A stretch of 64,000 nucleotides of DNA from Styela clava (Eukaryota; Chordata; Ascidiacea; Stolidobranchia; Styelidae). The notes beneath the pieces are model-generated. The model saw nothing but the letters and a program-made list of their open reading frames with translations. It did not search any database and had not been told where the DNA came from. A program made the position numbers and the translations under genes. Of the stretch, positions 1 to 11,819 are shown piece after piece (within the stretch, counting starts at the first letter, position 1; every line of letters starts with the position of its first letter). The stretch spans positions 24,201,383-24,265,382 of the forward strand of contig NC_135252.1 in assembly GCF_964204865.1 (NCBI RefSeq). Reading direction: 5' to 3'.

Positions 1-796
1 TTAAAGCCATTCGGACTAGCTCGACAACACAGAATTTTGCCTTTGGGCATTCATACAGACTTTGTTTAAATTAGAACGAACTATTAGAATGAGTCTTCTA
101 AACAGAAATATGTTGGTATTTCTGCGGTTAGCGTTAGATTAACTTTAATAAGAAGTTTAGTTGTGTAGGCTGTGGCTAAGTCAGCGATTTCCAACTAGAG
201 AGGAATTTAGTTGTTTTCGGAAAGGATATACAAAAATATGACCTATAGTTTTACTAATATTGTCCAATTATTTTGGACTATTGCTACATACAGGTGTACA
301 TAGAGTCGCTTTTACAATTTCTCAATATATCTTAACCAGGTTTATTGTTTTTAATCAGCCATTGTTCAAGTATTTTTACTTCATTCAATACACCTGTGAG
401 GGCCAAAACAATATGTGGCATCGATAAACTCCTTTTGCATATTTAAAAAATTTTAAGACTTTATGGACGCCAGATATATCGTATTAATATAACGATGTAT
501 AAGGACACAGGAAAGAAATATTGAATAAATAAAGGAAACGCGTTTTTACGAATGGTAATGAAGGAATAAATAATTCCAAAATAGACGAAGGGAGGAATTT
601 ATAGGAAGATGTTCGCAACCGATGGGTAAAATGAACAGAAAGAAACGTCATCTGCTTAGTAAATTTACTCCGAAGACGTCTAATTAGTCAGTCTAATTAC
701 TTAGACAATTACGAAGGCACAGCAATTTTAAGATACCGGCGCGTGATTGCTTGCTATTTCTAACCCCAATTGGATAATTAATGATTTTCCTATTTT

Positions 797-1830
797 TAGC
801 GTTGGAGGGGGTGTTTTTTTGGTGAGGGCTTTGTCACAAAATCCCCGAAAGTAGTTTTTTGTGTAGATTTTACAATTTTATGCAGAGATAATTAACATTT
901 ATGTTAAGTTTTAAAATTATTCATACATCTGGTTTTGTTCAACATGGCGGGAAAAGTCATAAGCGCTTAATTAGCGGTGTGAATAAATTAAGTTTTCAAA
1001 GCACAACACAGCGAGCTAAACTTTGGGCAAAAAACTAACAATTTACCGTAAACTATTTTAGGTAATGTGATTAGTTGCCCGCAGAAGGTAAATGGAGATG
1101 AGATGGAGAGCATAACCGCTGTGTGAGTACTTGTCTGTATTTATTACTGCCAAAACAATTAAATTGTACAAAGCCATAAACCGAAAAACTCGGCGGAGTA
1201 ATGGAATTTTAAGCGTTGGCGTTTTTTTTTAGCGGAGGCTTTGTCAAAAAAAGCTTCGAAATTAGTCTTTTGTGTAGAATTTGCAATTTTTTGCAGAGAT
1301 AATTAACATTTATGTTGGTTTTTAAAATTGTTCATGCATCTGGTTTTTTTCAACACATTGTGGCTTTAATGGCGGAGAAAGCCGTAACCGGTTAACTAGC
1401 GGTGTGGATAAATTAAGTTTTCAAAACACAACACAGCGAGCTTATATTTAGACAAAAAACTAACAATTAACCGTAAACTATTCAGCTAATGTTGGGGGTA
1501 AATTGAGGTCAGATGGAGAGCAATTAGTATGGCCGTTGAGTGCTTGTTGTATTTATTACTGCCAACACAACTAAATTGGATACTCCCTTAGAATGTGTTT
1601 CAGTTTAGGGTTTAGCCATAATTTTATTCCGATTTTCCTTATTTTATTTCTATTACGATTTAGGGGACTGTCTGTTTTAGCCAAGTTAACCCCATGTCCA
1701 TAGGTTTCAGTACACAACTTGATGTAAAGTAGGCGAACAAAAATAGTTACCTCCATATTGGAACACATAATTCTGGAGCGCCGTAAATTGTACATAGCTA
1801 TGGGCCGAAAAACTCAGCGAAGAAATCAAA
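797..1830. repeat. ~410 bp direct duplication, second copy split by a MITE
   Basis: A unit starting near 797 (GTTGGAGGGGGTG then a conserved GCAGAGATAATTAACATTTATGTT) recurs starting near 1215. Both contain GATAAATTAAGTTTTCAAA-like sequence, an ACACAGCGAGCT block and TATTTATTACTGCCAA. The first unit continues from AAATTG at about 1165 through CCGAAAAACTC. In the second unit this continuity is broken by the insertion at 1577-1785 and resumes at about 1780 with the same AAATTG and CCGAAAAACTC. No coding capacity is seen. Confidence 0.75.
1577..1786. mobile_element. MITE, TIR family GGTGCTCC/GTATG (long form)
   Basis: A non-coding element of about 210 bp with ends like TACTCCCTTAGAATGTG and CATAATTCTGGAGCGCC, which are imperfect inverted repeats. 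It carries the family's internal GGGTTTAGCC and TTTACATCAAGTTG-type segments. It interrupts the second copy of a local duplication and is flanked by TAAATTG on both sides, consistent with a 7-8 bp target-site duplication. Similar long copies lie at 4500, 14385, 19679, 37428, 61556 and 63624. Confidence 0.7.
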
Positions 1831-2289
1831 TGAAATTTTGACAGGATATTAAAACCATAATTATGAGATTGGTGGTCGCTAGCAAAGCCGCAATGAAGGA
1901 TATTGACATTAGTGTTTCCCAAACTTTTTCAGTTCGCGACCCTATTTCAATGCCATTTTCTTGAGATGGGAAACCATGTATTTACACGCAATTTACTATT
2001 GTTGCGAAACATGAGCTTGCGTATTGGATATTATCAGATCAAATCGAGGCGACAAGCTCACGCGCATACAGACTTGATCGCCAGTTGAACGACCTTCCTT
2101 TGAGTTTAAAAAGATATTAGGTGACACAGAGGCCTATCAGCAACGTTCATGTCGCATCTATTTCGGGGCATATATACTCACATACCGTATATATGAGGAA
2201 AAAAGCGTGAATAATCGTTGCATAAAAAAAGCACGCGCACCGATTCATATACCGTCTATAACTGACATGGTCAAACTGCGGTCACAACC

Positions 2290-2515
2290 GAACTAAAATC
2301 AAATTTTGCGGTTTTGAATAAAATAGCTCAAGCCACTTGTTGAGATTGCAATTAAATTTTGTTTTGGTACGAGACTTATTGTTTTCCGCTTTTTCTTTTG
2401 TAACACTGTAAATATTGTTCATAAAATGTTTTTACGTTACACTTACATTGCCCGCCAGTCCAGGTGGGAAAATTTCTGGCCACTGGTCTAAAAACCTTGC
2501 ACTCCTGGTCTATAT
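2290..2515. repeat. hAT-like element fragment
   Basis: Shares the segments AAAATAGCTCAAG, GAGACTTATTGTTTTC, TAAATATTG and TTGCCCGCCAGT with copies at about 31910-32790 and 59427-60054. The 3' portion ending in ACCTTGCACTCCTGG resembles the terminal part of those elements. This copy is degenerate and its left end is unclear. Confidence 0.5.
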
Positions 2516-2855
2516 AGTCTCTTGAGGATGACTCAACTATCAGTAAATGGGGTGCAATGGCTTATATGCATAATTGTCATTATTTTCAAGTCATTATCGT
2601 TTTGCCCAATTGCTGTTGCTGGATGTGGTGAAACAACTTGTTTTTGTCCTATCGGATCTAATGTTGCAACTAAAATCTTCGCTATATTATTTTAATCCAC
2701 AGGAACCCTTTAATATGACATACGGGAACACTTTTCTATGACCTTCGTGTCGAAATTTAGGTCAGCTAGTGCTATACCATACCTATGCTATGACACACTA
2801 TAACGTTTTTTATAATATTTTAATACATTTAAGAAGCAGTAGCCGATGTTATATA

Positions 2856-5800
2856 ATGCTGATCGGTAGTATAGGCTTAAATAAGAAAGTTAAATTATGT
2901 ATGACGGCGTTCGTGGCGGCGTCTTTATTTGTGTATATAATCCTGGCTCTCAGTGCTGGTCAGGTATCACTTGAAAGCTTTAAAACGAAAAAAACGGGTT
3001 GGGTGAGTCCGTGGAAACTACATTATGGCATATACAAACCAAAGCCCGGACAAAAAATAGCCAGAGTAGCTGATAGAAAACGGATTATAACTAGATTTGG
3101 CTTGGTGGATATAATGTCGTTAAACGACAACACTCGTCTTAGTCACGACGACCTATTAAGAGCTTCAGCATTTTTCGTGTATGACGAGTTTGAAAAGAAC
3201 TCGCAGAATAAATTTTTAACTTTCAAAAACCAGAAGGAAAAATACCCGAATTGGACGGAAAATGATCCACTCCAACCAATTGGCAAACCATTATGTCCCA
3301 TTATTCCTCCAGAGTTGAAAGGAAAGTTTAAAGATAAACCTGACGACTCCAACCAGCCTTCGTTGCAAAATATATCAATAGCAAACCCTGATTTGACTTT
3401 AGGGGGTAAATATACCCCACCTTGTCACCCAAGAAGCAAAATAGCGATTATTATACCATTACGAGGCCGAGAGACCCAATTACGAACTTTGCTGGCGCAT
3501 ATGCACCCGATTTGGCAACGACAGCAGATTGACTACACTGTTTATGTGGTTTCTCAAGAAGCGAACAACCGAACGTTTAATAAAGCAAAGCTGATGAACG
3601 CAGGGTTCCTCGAAGCAAGTAAATGTAAGTCACAGTTTCATTTTTTTTTAATTTGCGCGACCCAGTGGATATGCGTCCAATTCCGAGATCCAATTCCGCT
3701 TAAAAACAACATTGAACATATCAAGACGTTTTTACGCGAATTCCATCTCGAAATGTCTCTGCAAAAAGGTCACTGCAAGAAATGAAAATAATTCCCTCTA
3801 TGTTCGGTCACCATGGAAACTGAGGATAAAAACAATTAATTACAGGCTACAGCACAATTTGCTTTTAGAATTTTTGCCGAGGCGGCACAAACTATCTCGA
3901 CTAAATTAAAATATACGATAATATTTGTAAAATATTTTCAACCAAAAACATCTTCGACATGTTATTATAAGCACTTCAAGTCAGCGCTAATTGAAATCCT
4001 TTCATCCCGGATGTAATTTATTGTCGTGTCGCACACGGCTGTCTTGCGATAAAAATGAAATAATTGTAAAATGTTTTAAATCAAAACGTGGACAGCGGCG
4101 CTAGAATATGTGCGCCATAATCGGTATTCTTATAAATTTGGAAAACGATATTCGAATATTAAATTAGAATTGGACATCCCTGCTTCAAGCACATCATTTA
4201 TTTAACCTAAAATAAACAGATATCACTACACGTGTTTTTGGTTTTCGGCCTCACGTATGTAGAAAACCTTACGTTAGTCGAAGCAATATTTTTACGAAAA
4301 TAATTTTCGGAAGTTGGGTTTTCGTTTCCAAAGCCTTTCGCAGGTAGAGTTTCTACTGTACTTTGCAGAAAATAAATCTTTTTCAGTTTACAGTATATAT
4401 ATTTTTTAATATTTAATTGTTAGTATTCTTTTACATTCCAATCCAAGTTAAATTTGTAAAATTGAAACTTCAATTCTAAAATATTCAAGGTAAAAAAATT
4501 GGTACTCCCGTAGTATGTATACCAGGTTAGGGTTAGGCCATAATGTTCTTCCGATTTTTCCTTTTTCAAGTTTTATTTCTAGTTCGAGAATTGTCTGTGT
4601 TAACCAAATAAACAGCCCCCTTGCCTATAGGCTTCTGTCCCTTTACACAACTTGATGTAAAGTAGGCGAACAAAATTAGTTACCCTCATATACTTCTAAA
4701 GCGCCAAAAAATTAAGGACCGGTGCTGGAGTCACAATTAGAAAATACTGTAGGTCTGTGGCTGGAGTCGTAGACATTCTGACTTCAAACCAGCTCACCGA
4801 CCATGTTTGCATCTGTCTCTGACTTTTTAGGGAAGAAAATATATATTGGCTTGTTGTCTGTATGGTGGACGACAGGTTATCGCCTGTCGTTATGCAGCGA
4901 ATACAACGGTAGCGCCTGCACCAGTTCCCCACGTCTTTGTTAGACACTTTAGATAGGATTTACATTTTTATTCCGGGGAAAGGGCAGCCGACAAGACGGC
5001 TTAAACATATGGTGAACCACGGCCTCTTTTCCGGTTACCGGTATGAGATTAGTTAGCCAGTTATTTGTTTTTCGGAAGCATGTAATTGATGGTGGAGGAA
5101 GCCTAACCGACTAGCGGTTACGCGAACTCTTTCAATATCAGCTTCCAACTTACCAACACAGTACATTACGATCGCCGTACGATACGATAACGATATGACC
5201 CAATAGTATAATAATCAGTGAATATTGAGTAGCACATATACTGATTACCAATAGGTGAAAACATCATATTCAAGTGTGGAACTGAGATAAGTTATATTAT
5301 ATTGAAACTAATTATTCATTGAGAAATGGCTTGAGGCTATATTTAACTCAATTTACTCAAGTTACGACGGCTTATAATTTTAAGAACTCTGAATTAACTG
5401 CTTTTAATATTATTCGTTTGAAAAACACAAGTAAAATCTAACTAAAACAACAAGATTATCCCTAAAACTTTATATTTTGCTTGAAGACGATACCTATGAT
5501 TGCTTCGTGTTCCACGACGTGGATTTACTGCTTGAAGACGATCGCTGTTTATACAGATGCGTGGATTCCGATAATGCAAGAATTTTAGCGGCACGAATGG
5601 ATAAGTTCAATTACACAGAACAAGCATATATGATGCCTTGCAAGCCAAAGGAATGTGAGTATGCTTCAAGTTTTTCATGCCAAACATTAATGACAGTTGG
5701 GGTTACGTGAAACAAACTACTTTCCTTGCTCTATGTCTTAGCGCAGGTGGATCCGTATGCGTATAACGCAAGGATGCTAAAGCAAGATTGAAAATGACTA

Positions 5801-8613
5801 TTCTATTTAATCCAAGAGTCTTGTTGCACACTAACGCAAATGTACTTCTGTAACGTTTCGTCTGACGTTACAGAGATACATATGTGTTAGTGTGTAGCAA
5901 GACTCTTGAATTAGAGTAGATAAACATCAATAACGCGCTTAACCAGTAGTTCTCAAACATTTTGTTTTCGAAGCGTTTGAAAAAAGGTTTGAAAACACTA
6001 ATCAAAAAAAGAACGGGGCAACTTTTTTTACAAACTACACCAAAATCTTGTGGCCTTGGTTGTCATATGTGCAATATTTTCAATGGAGAAACATAATATT
6101 ACACGAAAATTTGTTATATTTATATAGAGATAATTTAAGCATTACCAAAAACACAAATATTATTCTGGAGGGATTACAGACGTCCCGGAAACGCTCAATT
6201 AATGAAAATGGCTGCGAACCTTACCTTACAACGCAAACGTGTACATTCGGTATAAAATCTATATGCCGGATCATTTTACTGAGAAACACGTCACTTTCAC
6301 AACCGAAGTTTATGATTTAATTATGATCAACCTCTGTTAGTTGTCGCCCAACACCAGTTGCTGCGGCGGATCGTGTTGTTTTTGTCTGAATTGGAACTTT
6401 GATATTGCATTTTTTTTATGCAATTCCTACCCACTATATACATACAGTATATTTTATTTCCAAATACCTAAAGTGCATAATATCCTTTCCCGATTTTTGC
6501 AGATCCTGACGAATCGCCAGCGATATATTTCGGAGGAGTTGCAATGATGACCTCGAGGCAGTTTTATAGAACCAACGGATACTCCAATCTTTTCTGGGGT
6601 TGGGGATCCGAGGACATGGACATGTATTTTAGATTGTGGCACCGAGGTTTGTAACCTTTGACACTGCCCGAAGGTGTGTTAAGGCAGGGCTCGGCAACCT
6701 AGGGCCCGCGATGCTTCACTGAAATTTAGTGACGAAACGGCGGCTGCGATTTTTGACCATAATTCAAATTTATAATTTATGCTTGAGGAGCAGATTATTG
6801 GACACGGAGTGGAAGTATGGCTTGTTTTGTTAATTCAACTTCCGATTTGTGTAAAAATGTGATCAGCCACCTGTTCGGTTTTCAACTTGTGCGGCACGCC
6901 AAGATTTTCAACCCGTAATTTTGGCCCGCGAGCGACAAAAGTTGCCGACCCCTGGTGGGTTTCCGAACTAGACGTAGACTAGTACATAGAATTTTCATAT
7001 TTATTCCGAGGGGACAAAGTAGATAAGACTGCTTAATCTCGGCCAGTTATCAGTTCGCGTCGGGTTTGTTTCAGATGCACTGACTTTCAGCGGTTACGAA
7101 ATCCACCACAAAGCGAGGAATATCCCCTCGCATTAAATATACGGCACGGAATTTCGACCTGCGGATACGCGAATTCAGAATCGAATCGAATTTTTTTTCT
7201 CGTATCGAATCTCGAATATTTGGGAAATATTCAAATGTATATGATTGATATTTCACCAATAGAGTCATATGTCAAAATTACACTGTAATAATATGGCTTC
7301 AATAAAAAAAACTGAGGAAATACCTACGACCTTAGTGCGGCCAAATAAAAAACAATAATGGCGAGGATTCGAAATTTTAGTCTGGAACGATTCGAATAAT
7401 ATACTTTTCGATTCGAAATGCCCAGCCATAGTAACCAGTGGTGTTATGACAAGCATGTTCCTAACGCTGAGCACAAGCAAACAACCGCAAAACCGATGGT
7501 GAAATACAAAAGTTCGCCTATTCAATTCTCTGTATTCGCACCAGCATGCAAGTGTTCGCGCCGAACTACGCATACCGATACCAGCCAATGCCTTTTGTTA
7601 ATATATTAATAATATATTAAGTACTATTCTGTTTTTTTTTTCAGGACATGAGGTTGTACAACCTTATGGCGAAATGTGCTCGTATCATATGATAAAGCAT
7701 GAGCACGAAAAGTTAAATAAAGAAAACGATGGCAGATTTGGATTGCTAAAAAATTCGATTGACAGAATGAAATATGATGGACTAACATCGATCAGGTACA
7801 CATACTTCGAAGTACTATATATTCGACTCTAATATAGGTCGGGATTTACATATTTATCCCGGGAAAAGGAAAGTCGACTTAATCATATGGCGAACCACGG
7901 CCTCTCGCCCGGATATCAATCCAGGTCGTATATTAGATCAGTTATTTTGTTTTCAGTTGTATATACTTGATGGTGGAGGAAGACGTAACCGACCAGCGGT
8001 TACGTGAACCACCCTACGGCGTCGAGGAGTCCAGCAATTCTCTCGCACATAACTATCCCCGCATGGAATTCGAACCCACGCAGGCAATCAGAGGTGCTCT
8101 GGCAAGCGTATAACGTTATTTATCTATAACTTCCTTCGAGCCATCTTGTTAATTTTTAGGACCTCCAGAAGTATGCGCACCAAGATGGCGCACAACATGA
8201 ACATAGTATGTGTGTACCAGTTAGAGTTCAGGTTGTGCGACATCTTAGTACGCATACGTCTGGAGCACCAATTTTCATCTCCCCGACGTGAATATAACAA
8301 CCCTGCTAAAAACACGCACAAATACCCACAACTCAAATGAACACAGGAATATATAAAAATATAAACTTACTGTTACTGGACCAGATGAACATACCGGTAC
8401 TTCGAATTCGTGAATCCTTTTACAGGTCCCATATTTAATCCAAGTAATTCGTTTTGCAGATACAAAATTCTTTCCGTGGAACGAAATCGCCTGTTTACAA
8501 ACATCACTCTTAGTATTGGATACCCCAATAAACCGTTGCTCGAATTCATGAACCAAGAATATGATTCTTTCGAGGACAAATGCGAAGCAAAAGCTCCTTG
8601 GCAACTCACATGA
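2856..8613 (+). CDS. beta-1,4-galactosyltransferase family protein (5 exons, complete)
   Basis: Type II Golgi glycosyltransferase of family GT7. Exons are 2856-3624, 5487-5654, 6503-6646, 7645-7795 and 8460-8613; all junctions are GT/AG and phases close, giving 461 aa. The ATG at 2856 puts KK just before a membrane segment at about residues 14-33; an in-frame ATG at 2790 is an alternative start. The catalytic domain shows IPLRGRETQL, HPIWQRQQIDY, FNKAKLMNAGF, the metal-binding DVD (residues 267-269), YFGGVAMM (321-328), WGWGSED (344-350) and MIKH. These match the B4GALT1-6 type rather than B4GALT7. Oddities: WGWGSEDMD replaces the usual WGWGGEDDD, and there is an insertion before YFGGV. Donor and acceptor specificity and the exact paralogue cannot be assigned. 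Introns contain SINEs and a MITE-like hairpin. Confidence 0.93.
4500..4705. mobile_element. MITE, long form, in B4GALT intron 1
   Basis: Begins GGTACTCCCGTAGTATGTAT, contains ACCAGGTTAGGGTTAGGCC and TTTACACAACTTGATGTAAAG, and ends near ACTTCTAAAGCGCC. The ends are imperfect inverted repeats of the family seen throughout the window. It is non-coding. Confidence 0.7.
4970..5125 (-). mobile_element. tRNA-derived SINE fragment in B4GALT intron 1
   Basis: Minus-strand copy of the family's non-tRNA body. It shows the CCGACAAGACGGCTTAA, GGTGAACCACGGCCTC and GATGGTGGAGGAAGCC blocks in the same order as the full copies. The tRNA-like head is missing. Confidence 0.7.
5803..5914. repeat. near-perfect ~50 bp foldback (hairpin), MITE-like
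   Basis: Left arm around CCAAGAGTCTTGTTGCACAC through TTCTGTAACGT, a short loop, then right arm ACGTTACAGAGATACATATG through TAGCAAGACTCTTGAATTAG. The arms are almost fully complementary over about 50 bp. A single related arm occurs at about 27262-27330, so this is probably a repeated foldback rather than a unique hairpin gene. It lies in B4GALT intron 2. Confidence 0.75.
6685..6954. mobile_element. hAT-like non-autonomous element (TIR CAGGGCTCGGCAAC)
   Basis: Left end CAGGGCTCGGCAACCTAGGG and right end AAAGTTGCCGACCCCTG form terminal inverted repeats typical of hAT MITEs. No clean 8 bp target duplication is visible, so one boundary may be damaged. It lies in B4GALT intron 3 and is non-coding. 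Confidence 0.65.
7838..8115 (-). mobile_element. tRNA-derived SINE, B4GALT intron 4
   Basis: Read on the minus strand, it ends in the family tail (CCCGGGATAAATATGTAAATCC). Its body has GGTTACGTCTTCCTCCACCATC and the B-box-like region near GGGTTCGAATTCC. The tRNA-like head is nearly complete. Confidence 0.8.
8155..8275. mobile_element. short foldback MITE (GACCTCCAGAAGTATGCGCACC)
   Basis: The left end CTCCAGAAGTATGCGCACCA and right end TACGCATACGTCTGGAGCACC are inverted repeats, with inner inverted blocks AAGATGGCGCACAAC / GTTGTGCGACATCTT. This is the short form of the family also seen at 27072, 31465, 32265, 40536, 49500 and 60077. Confidence 0.8.
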
Positions 8614-9640
8614 TCTTCCCCTATGACGTCATAGACACGGTAGCGTCAATAAGGGATATCGTTGCCACAAATAGTTCATCTTATACTGTAATTTGTTTAG
8701 TAATGCTGCGCTTCGCGATTAAAAAGGATAATTTAACGCCAAACACCGATACGCCGGAGCTGGTACGGATAGCGTCTTTTATCCATCCCTAATTAATGGC
8801 ACCCCGGATCAGGTGACGGGCATTTGGCTTGAAGAACCATACGCAACTCTACTTCTATGGGAGAAGGAGAAGACGATAACACGGCCTCTCTTCCGGTTAC
8901 CAGATTAGCCCGTTATTTGGCTCAGATGCACTTAACTTGGTGGTGGAAAAGGCCGTGTCCCACCAGCGGTTACGGTACGTGAACCACCCTACGGATGTGA
9001 GGAGTGCAGCAGTCCTCTCGCAGATAATCATCCCCAATGGGATTCAAACCCACGCCGGCTACAGAGCTGGAGTTTTCGGAAAGACTGTTATCTTCACAGA
9101 TATTATGTCTCGGATACGGTACTCAATTAATTAGGTCTATATTAGACGAACTGTAGATTTTTTTTTATATCAGTTAGTCCCTACTACTAAGTGACCTGAT
9201 TGTCAACTATCATCCCAAATGGGATACACCTCCGCCACCTCACTAATTATTTAAGATATCATTATCAGCTTTCTATAAATTTGGAGAAAGTCTTATTTTA
9301 TACCTACAACTTTACATGTCTGGTTCTTGTATATTACATTAAATTCTATGAATTGCCGAATTAATTCGTTTTCGAGGTTCTATTTCCAGGATAGCTTCAG
9401 GGTGAGCAATAGAAAGAGCATGTCGGATATGGGGGTAGCAGTTAGCAGGTTATTACTTTCAGATGCGAAGGCTTGATGGTAGAGAAAGCCTTACTAACTG
9501 ACCAGCAGTTACGTGAATCACCCCCTGGCAGGGAGGGGTCCAGCTATCGTGTCACACATAATTATCCCTACAGAATTTGAATACACACAGGATGATCAGG
9601 TGCGGTGGCAAAAGTATTTCTAATGCGAGACATCGCACAA
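8614..9640. repeat. 3' flank of B4GALT, degenerate SINE copies
   Basis: No gene is recognised. Two decayed minus-strand SINE copies are visible at about 8868-9085 (GCGGTTACG, GTGAACCACCCTACGG, GGATTCAAACCCACG) and about 9395-9630 (CTTGATGGTAGAGAAAGCC, GGTGCGGTGGC). The rest is AT-rich and unrecognised. Confidence 0.55.
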
Positions 9641-11550
9641 CTAAGTATAAAGAAAATAAGTGATTTGTCTAATTCTTCGAAAAAAATGTATTTGTATTGT
9701 TTGGCCTGCGTTTGTTGTATTTTTTATCGTTAAACATGGCGCATTCGTGTTGGGCCAAAAGTGTTGAGTATCTAAAAAGGGGCGTGGATCAAAACAATTT
9801 GATAACCATCATCGAACAGTTGTTGTCACATAGTCCCATGAGATTACTTAGGAATATAACTCTGCAAGGGAGTTTTGAATGACATTGAATCTCCAATATG
9901 GACTGCACCGCGTCATGTAGTTATGAACACTATGTTCAATTTAATTCAATGCGAACTTGGGAAAAACCCTCTCTCTCTCGGAATAGATTGTAACATCTGC
10001 GGGGTCCGGTGCGAAATTGATTGCGTAGGTTACAGTATTGTCCGATGGAAACATAATTGAAGTTTGCAATAGAAAATGACTACATCTTTACTTCTTATTA
10101 CCTTTAGTACTATATCATGATTGAAGTCTTGCGTTCGCATCAATGGCTGAATTCAAGTGCATGCATCTGAAACAAGTAACTGGGTAACTAATCCCCTACT
10201 CGACAATCTACGAGGGTTGGCAACCAGATGAGGGGTTTGCCATATGATTAGGTCGTCTTATCACCTTCCCTCTCCTCTGGTATGAATATACAAATCCTAC
10301 CCTATAATAATTTACACCTAGAATTAACACAGAGCCCTTCTCGCTCGCATAGTTTGGAGTGACCAAAGGCAGACCCCGCTTATTCCACAGTAGTCTGCGC
10401 CATCTAGTACGAGCTGCAAGTTTGACACCCTTGCCTTGACCAAAATAAGACAAGTTAGAGTCCCAGCTGATTTTCAGGTTTGGTTTCGAGTTACAAGTAA
10501 AGTCGAGTCTTTGTTGCTTCGAGTATTTGATAATTAGTGACTGTAGCCTTCCCTAATACTGTGACAAACCACGGTCTCAGGTGTGGCCACTGAACTGATA
10601 CATCGTTCTGGAAAGTATTTCGCCAAGGAGCGGGAAGATACTTAACTTTAATCACATGTTGAGCCTCTTGTCTGGCTACCAGTCTTGTCAGGTATAGTTA
10701 AAGGTCAGAATGTTAAGATGGCTTAATCACGTGGTTAACCGCGGCCTATCGTCTTGTTACCTGTTCATGTCGGGTATGGGCGTAGCCCATAAATGTTAGG
10801 ACAGCTTAATCACATGGTAAACCAGGGCTTCTCATCTCATTACTAGTCCATGTCAATCAAGTAAAGGGAAAGCTATCCAAATTTTTTCGGATGCATGGAA
10901 TCATTTCCAATCTACTGAGTCCAAAGACTCAGGATTGAATGTATTTTCTGTGTCTGTCCAACAGGACGGCTGAATCGTAACGCGGCCATGGCCTCTGGTA
11001 TGAGCATAGTTAGCCAGATACTTCTGCATGTCATAGAATAGCACACTATCAATCCACAGAGTCCAAGTACTCGGGATCAAAAGTATTCTCTGCTTCTGTT
11101 CGTTCATCTTTAGTTCGATATTTTCCCTCAGGATGTTCGTTAGGTCGAGCGGAAATATGCATTCTTCGCATTACACGTTCTGCTAACTGCTCTGCTCGTT
11201 GTTCCTGGTAAAGTGGTCATAGGTTAAAGATCAAAGTTCATTACGGATCAACTCGATCATGGTGTAATAATGTAAGGAGTGAGGTCATAAGAGGTCAAGA
11301 CTTAAATCTCATGCCCATCACATAGGGTGTAATAATGTAGGTGGAATATCTAATCAGGTAGATTCAGAGGTAGGGGTCAAGGTGGCATGGGTGAAAGGTC
11401 ACGATTTAAATACCGTACCCTCACCCAGAGTGAAATGAACCGCTGTTTCTATTGTTGTTGTTAGTGGGTTAGATGCAACTATGAGTCATACAATGAAGGC
11501 TCGTTAGTTATCACATTTTCTGAGTGTAAGTAACATGCTTCCATTGCACC
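9640..11550. other. intergenic, old SINE pieces, no gene seen
   Basis: About 10130-10305 is a plus-strand SINE body fragment (AACTGGGTAACTAATCCC, ATATGATTAGGTCG). About 10700-10860 holds two tandem decayed pieces with CACATGGTTAACC / CACATGGTAAACC. Near 10900 and 11050 there is a locally repeated segment (GAGTCCAAAGACTC / GAGTCCAAGTACTC). A segment repeated at about 11255 and 11325 shares GGTGTAATAATGTA. No convincing exon was found. Confidence 0.45.
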
Positions 11551-11765
11551 TCTGGTTACCCTGAGCTGGTTTAAATCTCACGGGAGATAATTATGCCGAG
11601 CGGATTGCTGGACCCCTCGCCATTGCAGGGTGGTTCACATAATCGCTGGTCGATTATGTCCTCCTCCACCATCAAGTTCATGCATCTGAAATAAACAACT
11701 GGCTAACTAATTCTGTACACGACATGGACTGGTAACACGTCCTAACTAGATTGTAGGAGTCCCAA
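11550..11765 (+). mobile_element. tRNA-derived SINE copy, degenerate
   Basis: Contains the family order: GATAATTATGCC, GGATTGCTGGACCCCTCGCC, GGGTGGTTCACATAA, TCCTCCACCATCAAGT and ACTGGCTAACTAATTC, ending near GACTGGTAAC. The tRNA-like head is largely lost. Confidence 0.7.
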
Positions 11766-11819
11766 TATCTAACCTGGACTAATAAGCACAACCAAGGTCT
11801 TTGAATGCTAACAATTTTT

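Noticed and set aside
8275-8609. Two overlapping minus-strand frames of about 80-110 codons
   Set aside because: They are antisense to the last B4GALT exon and have no independent support.
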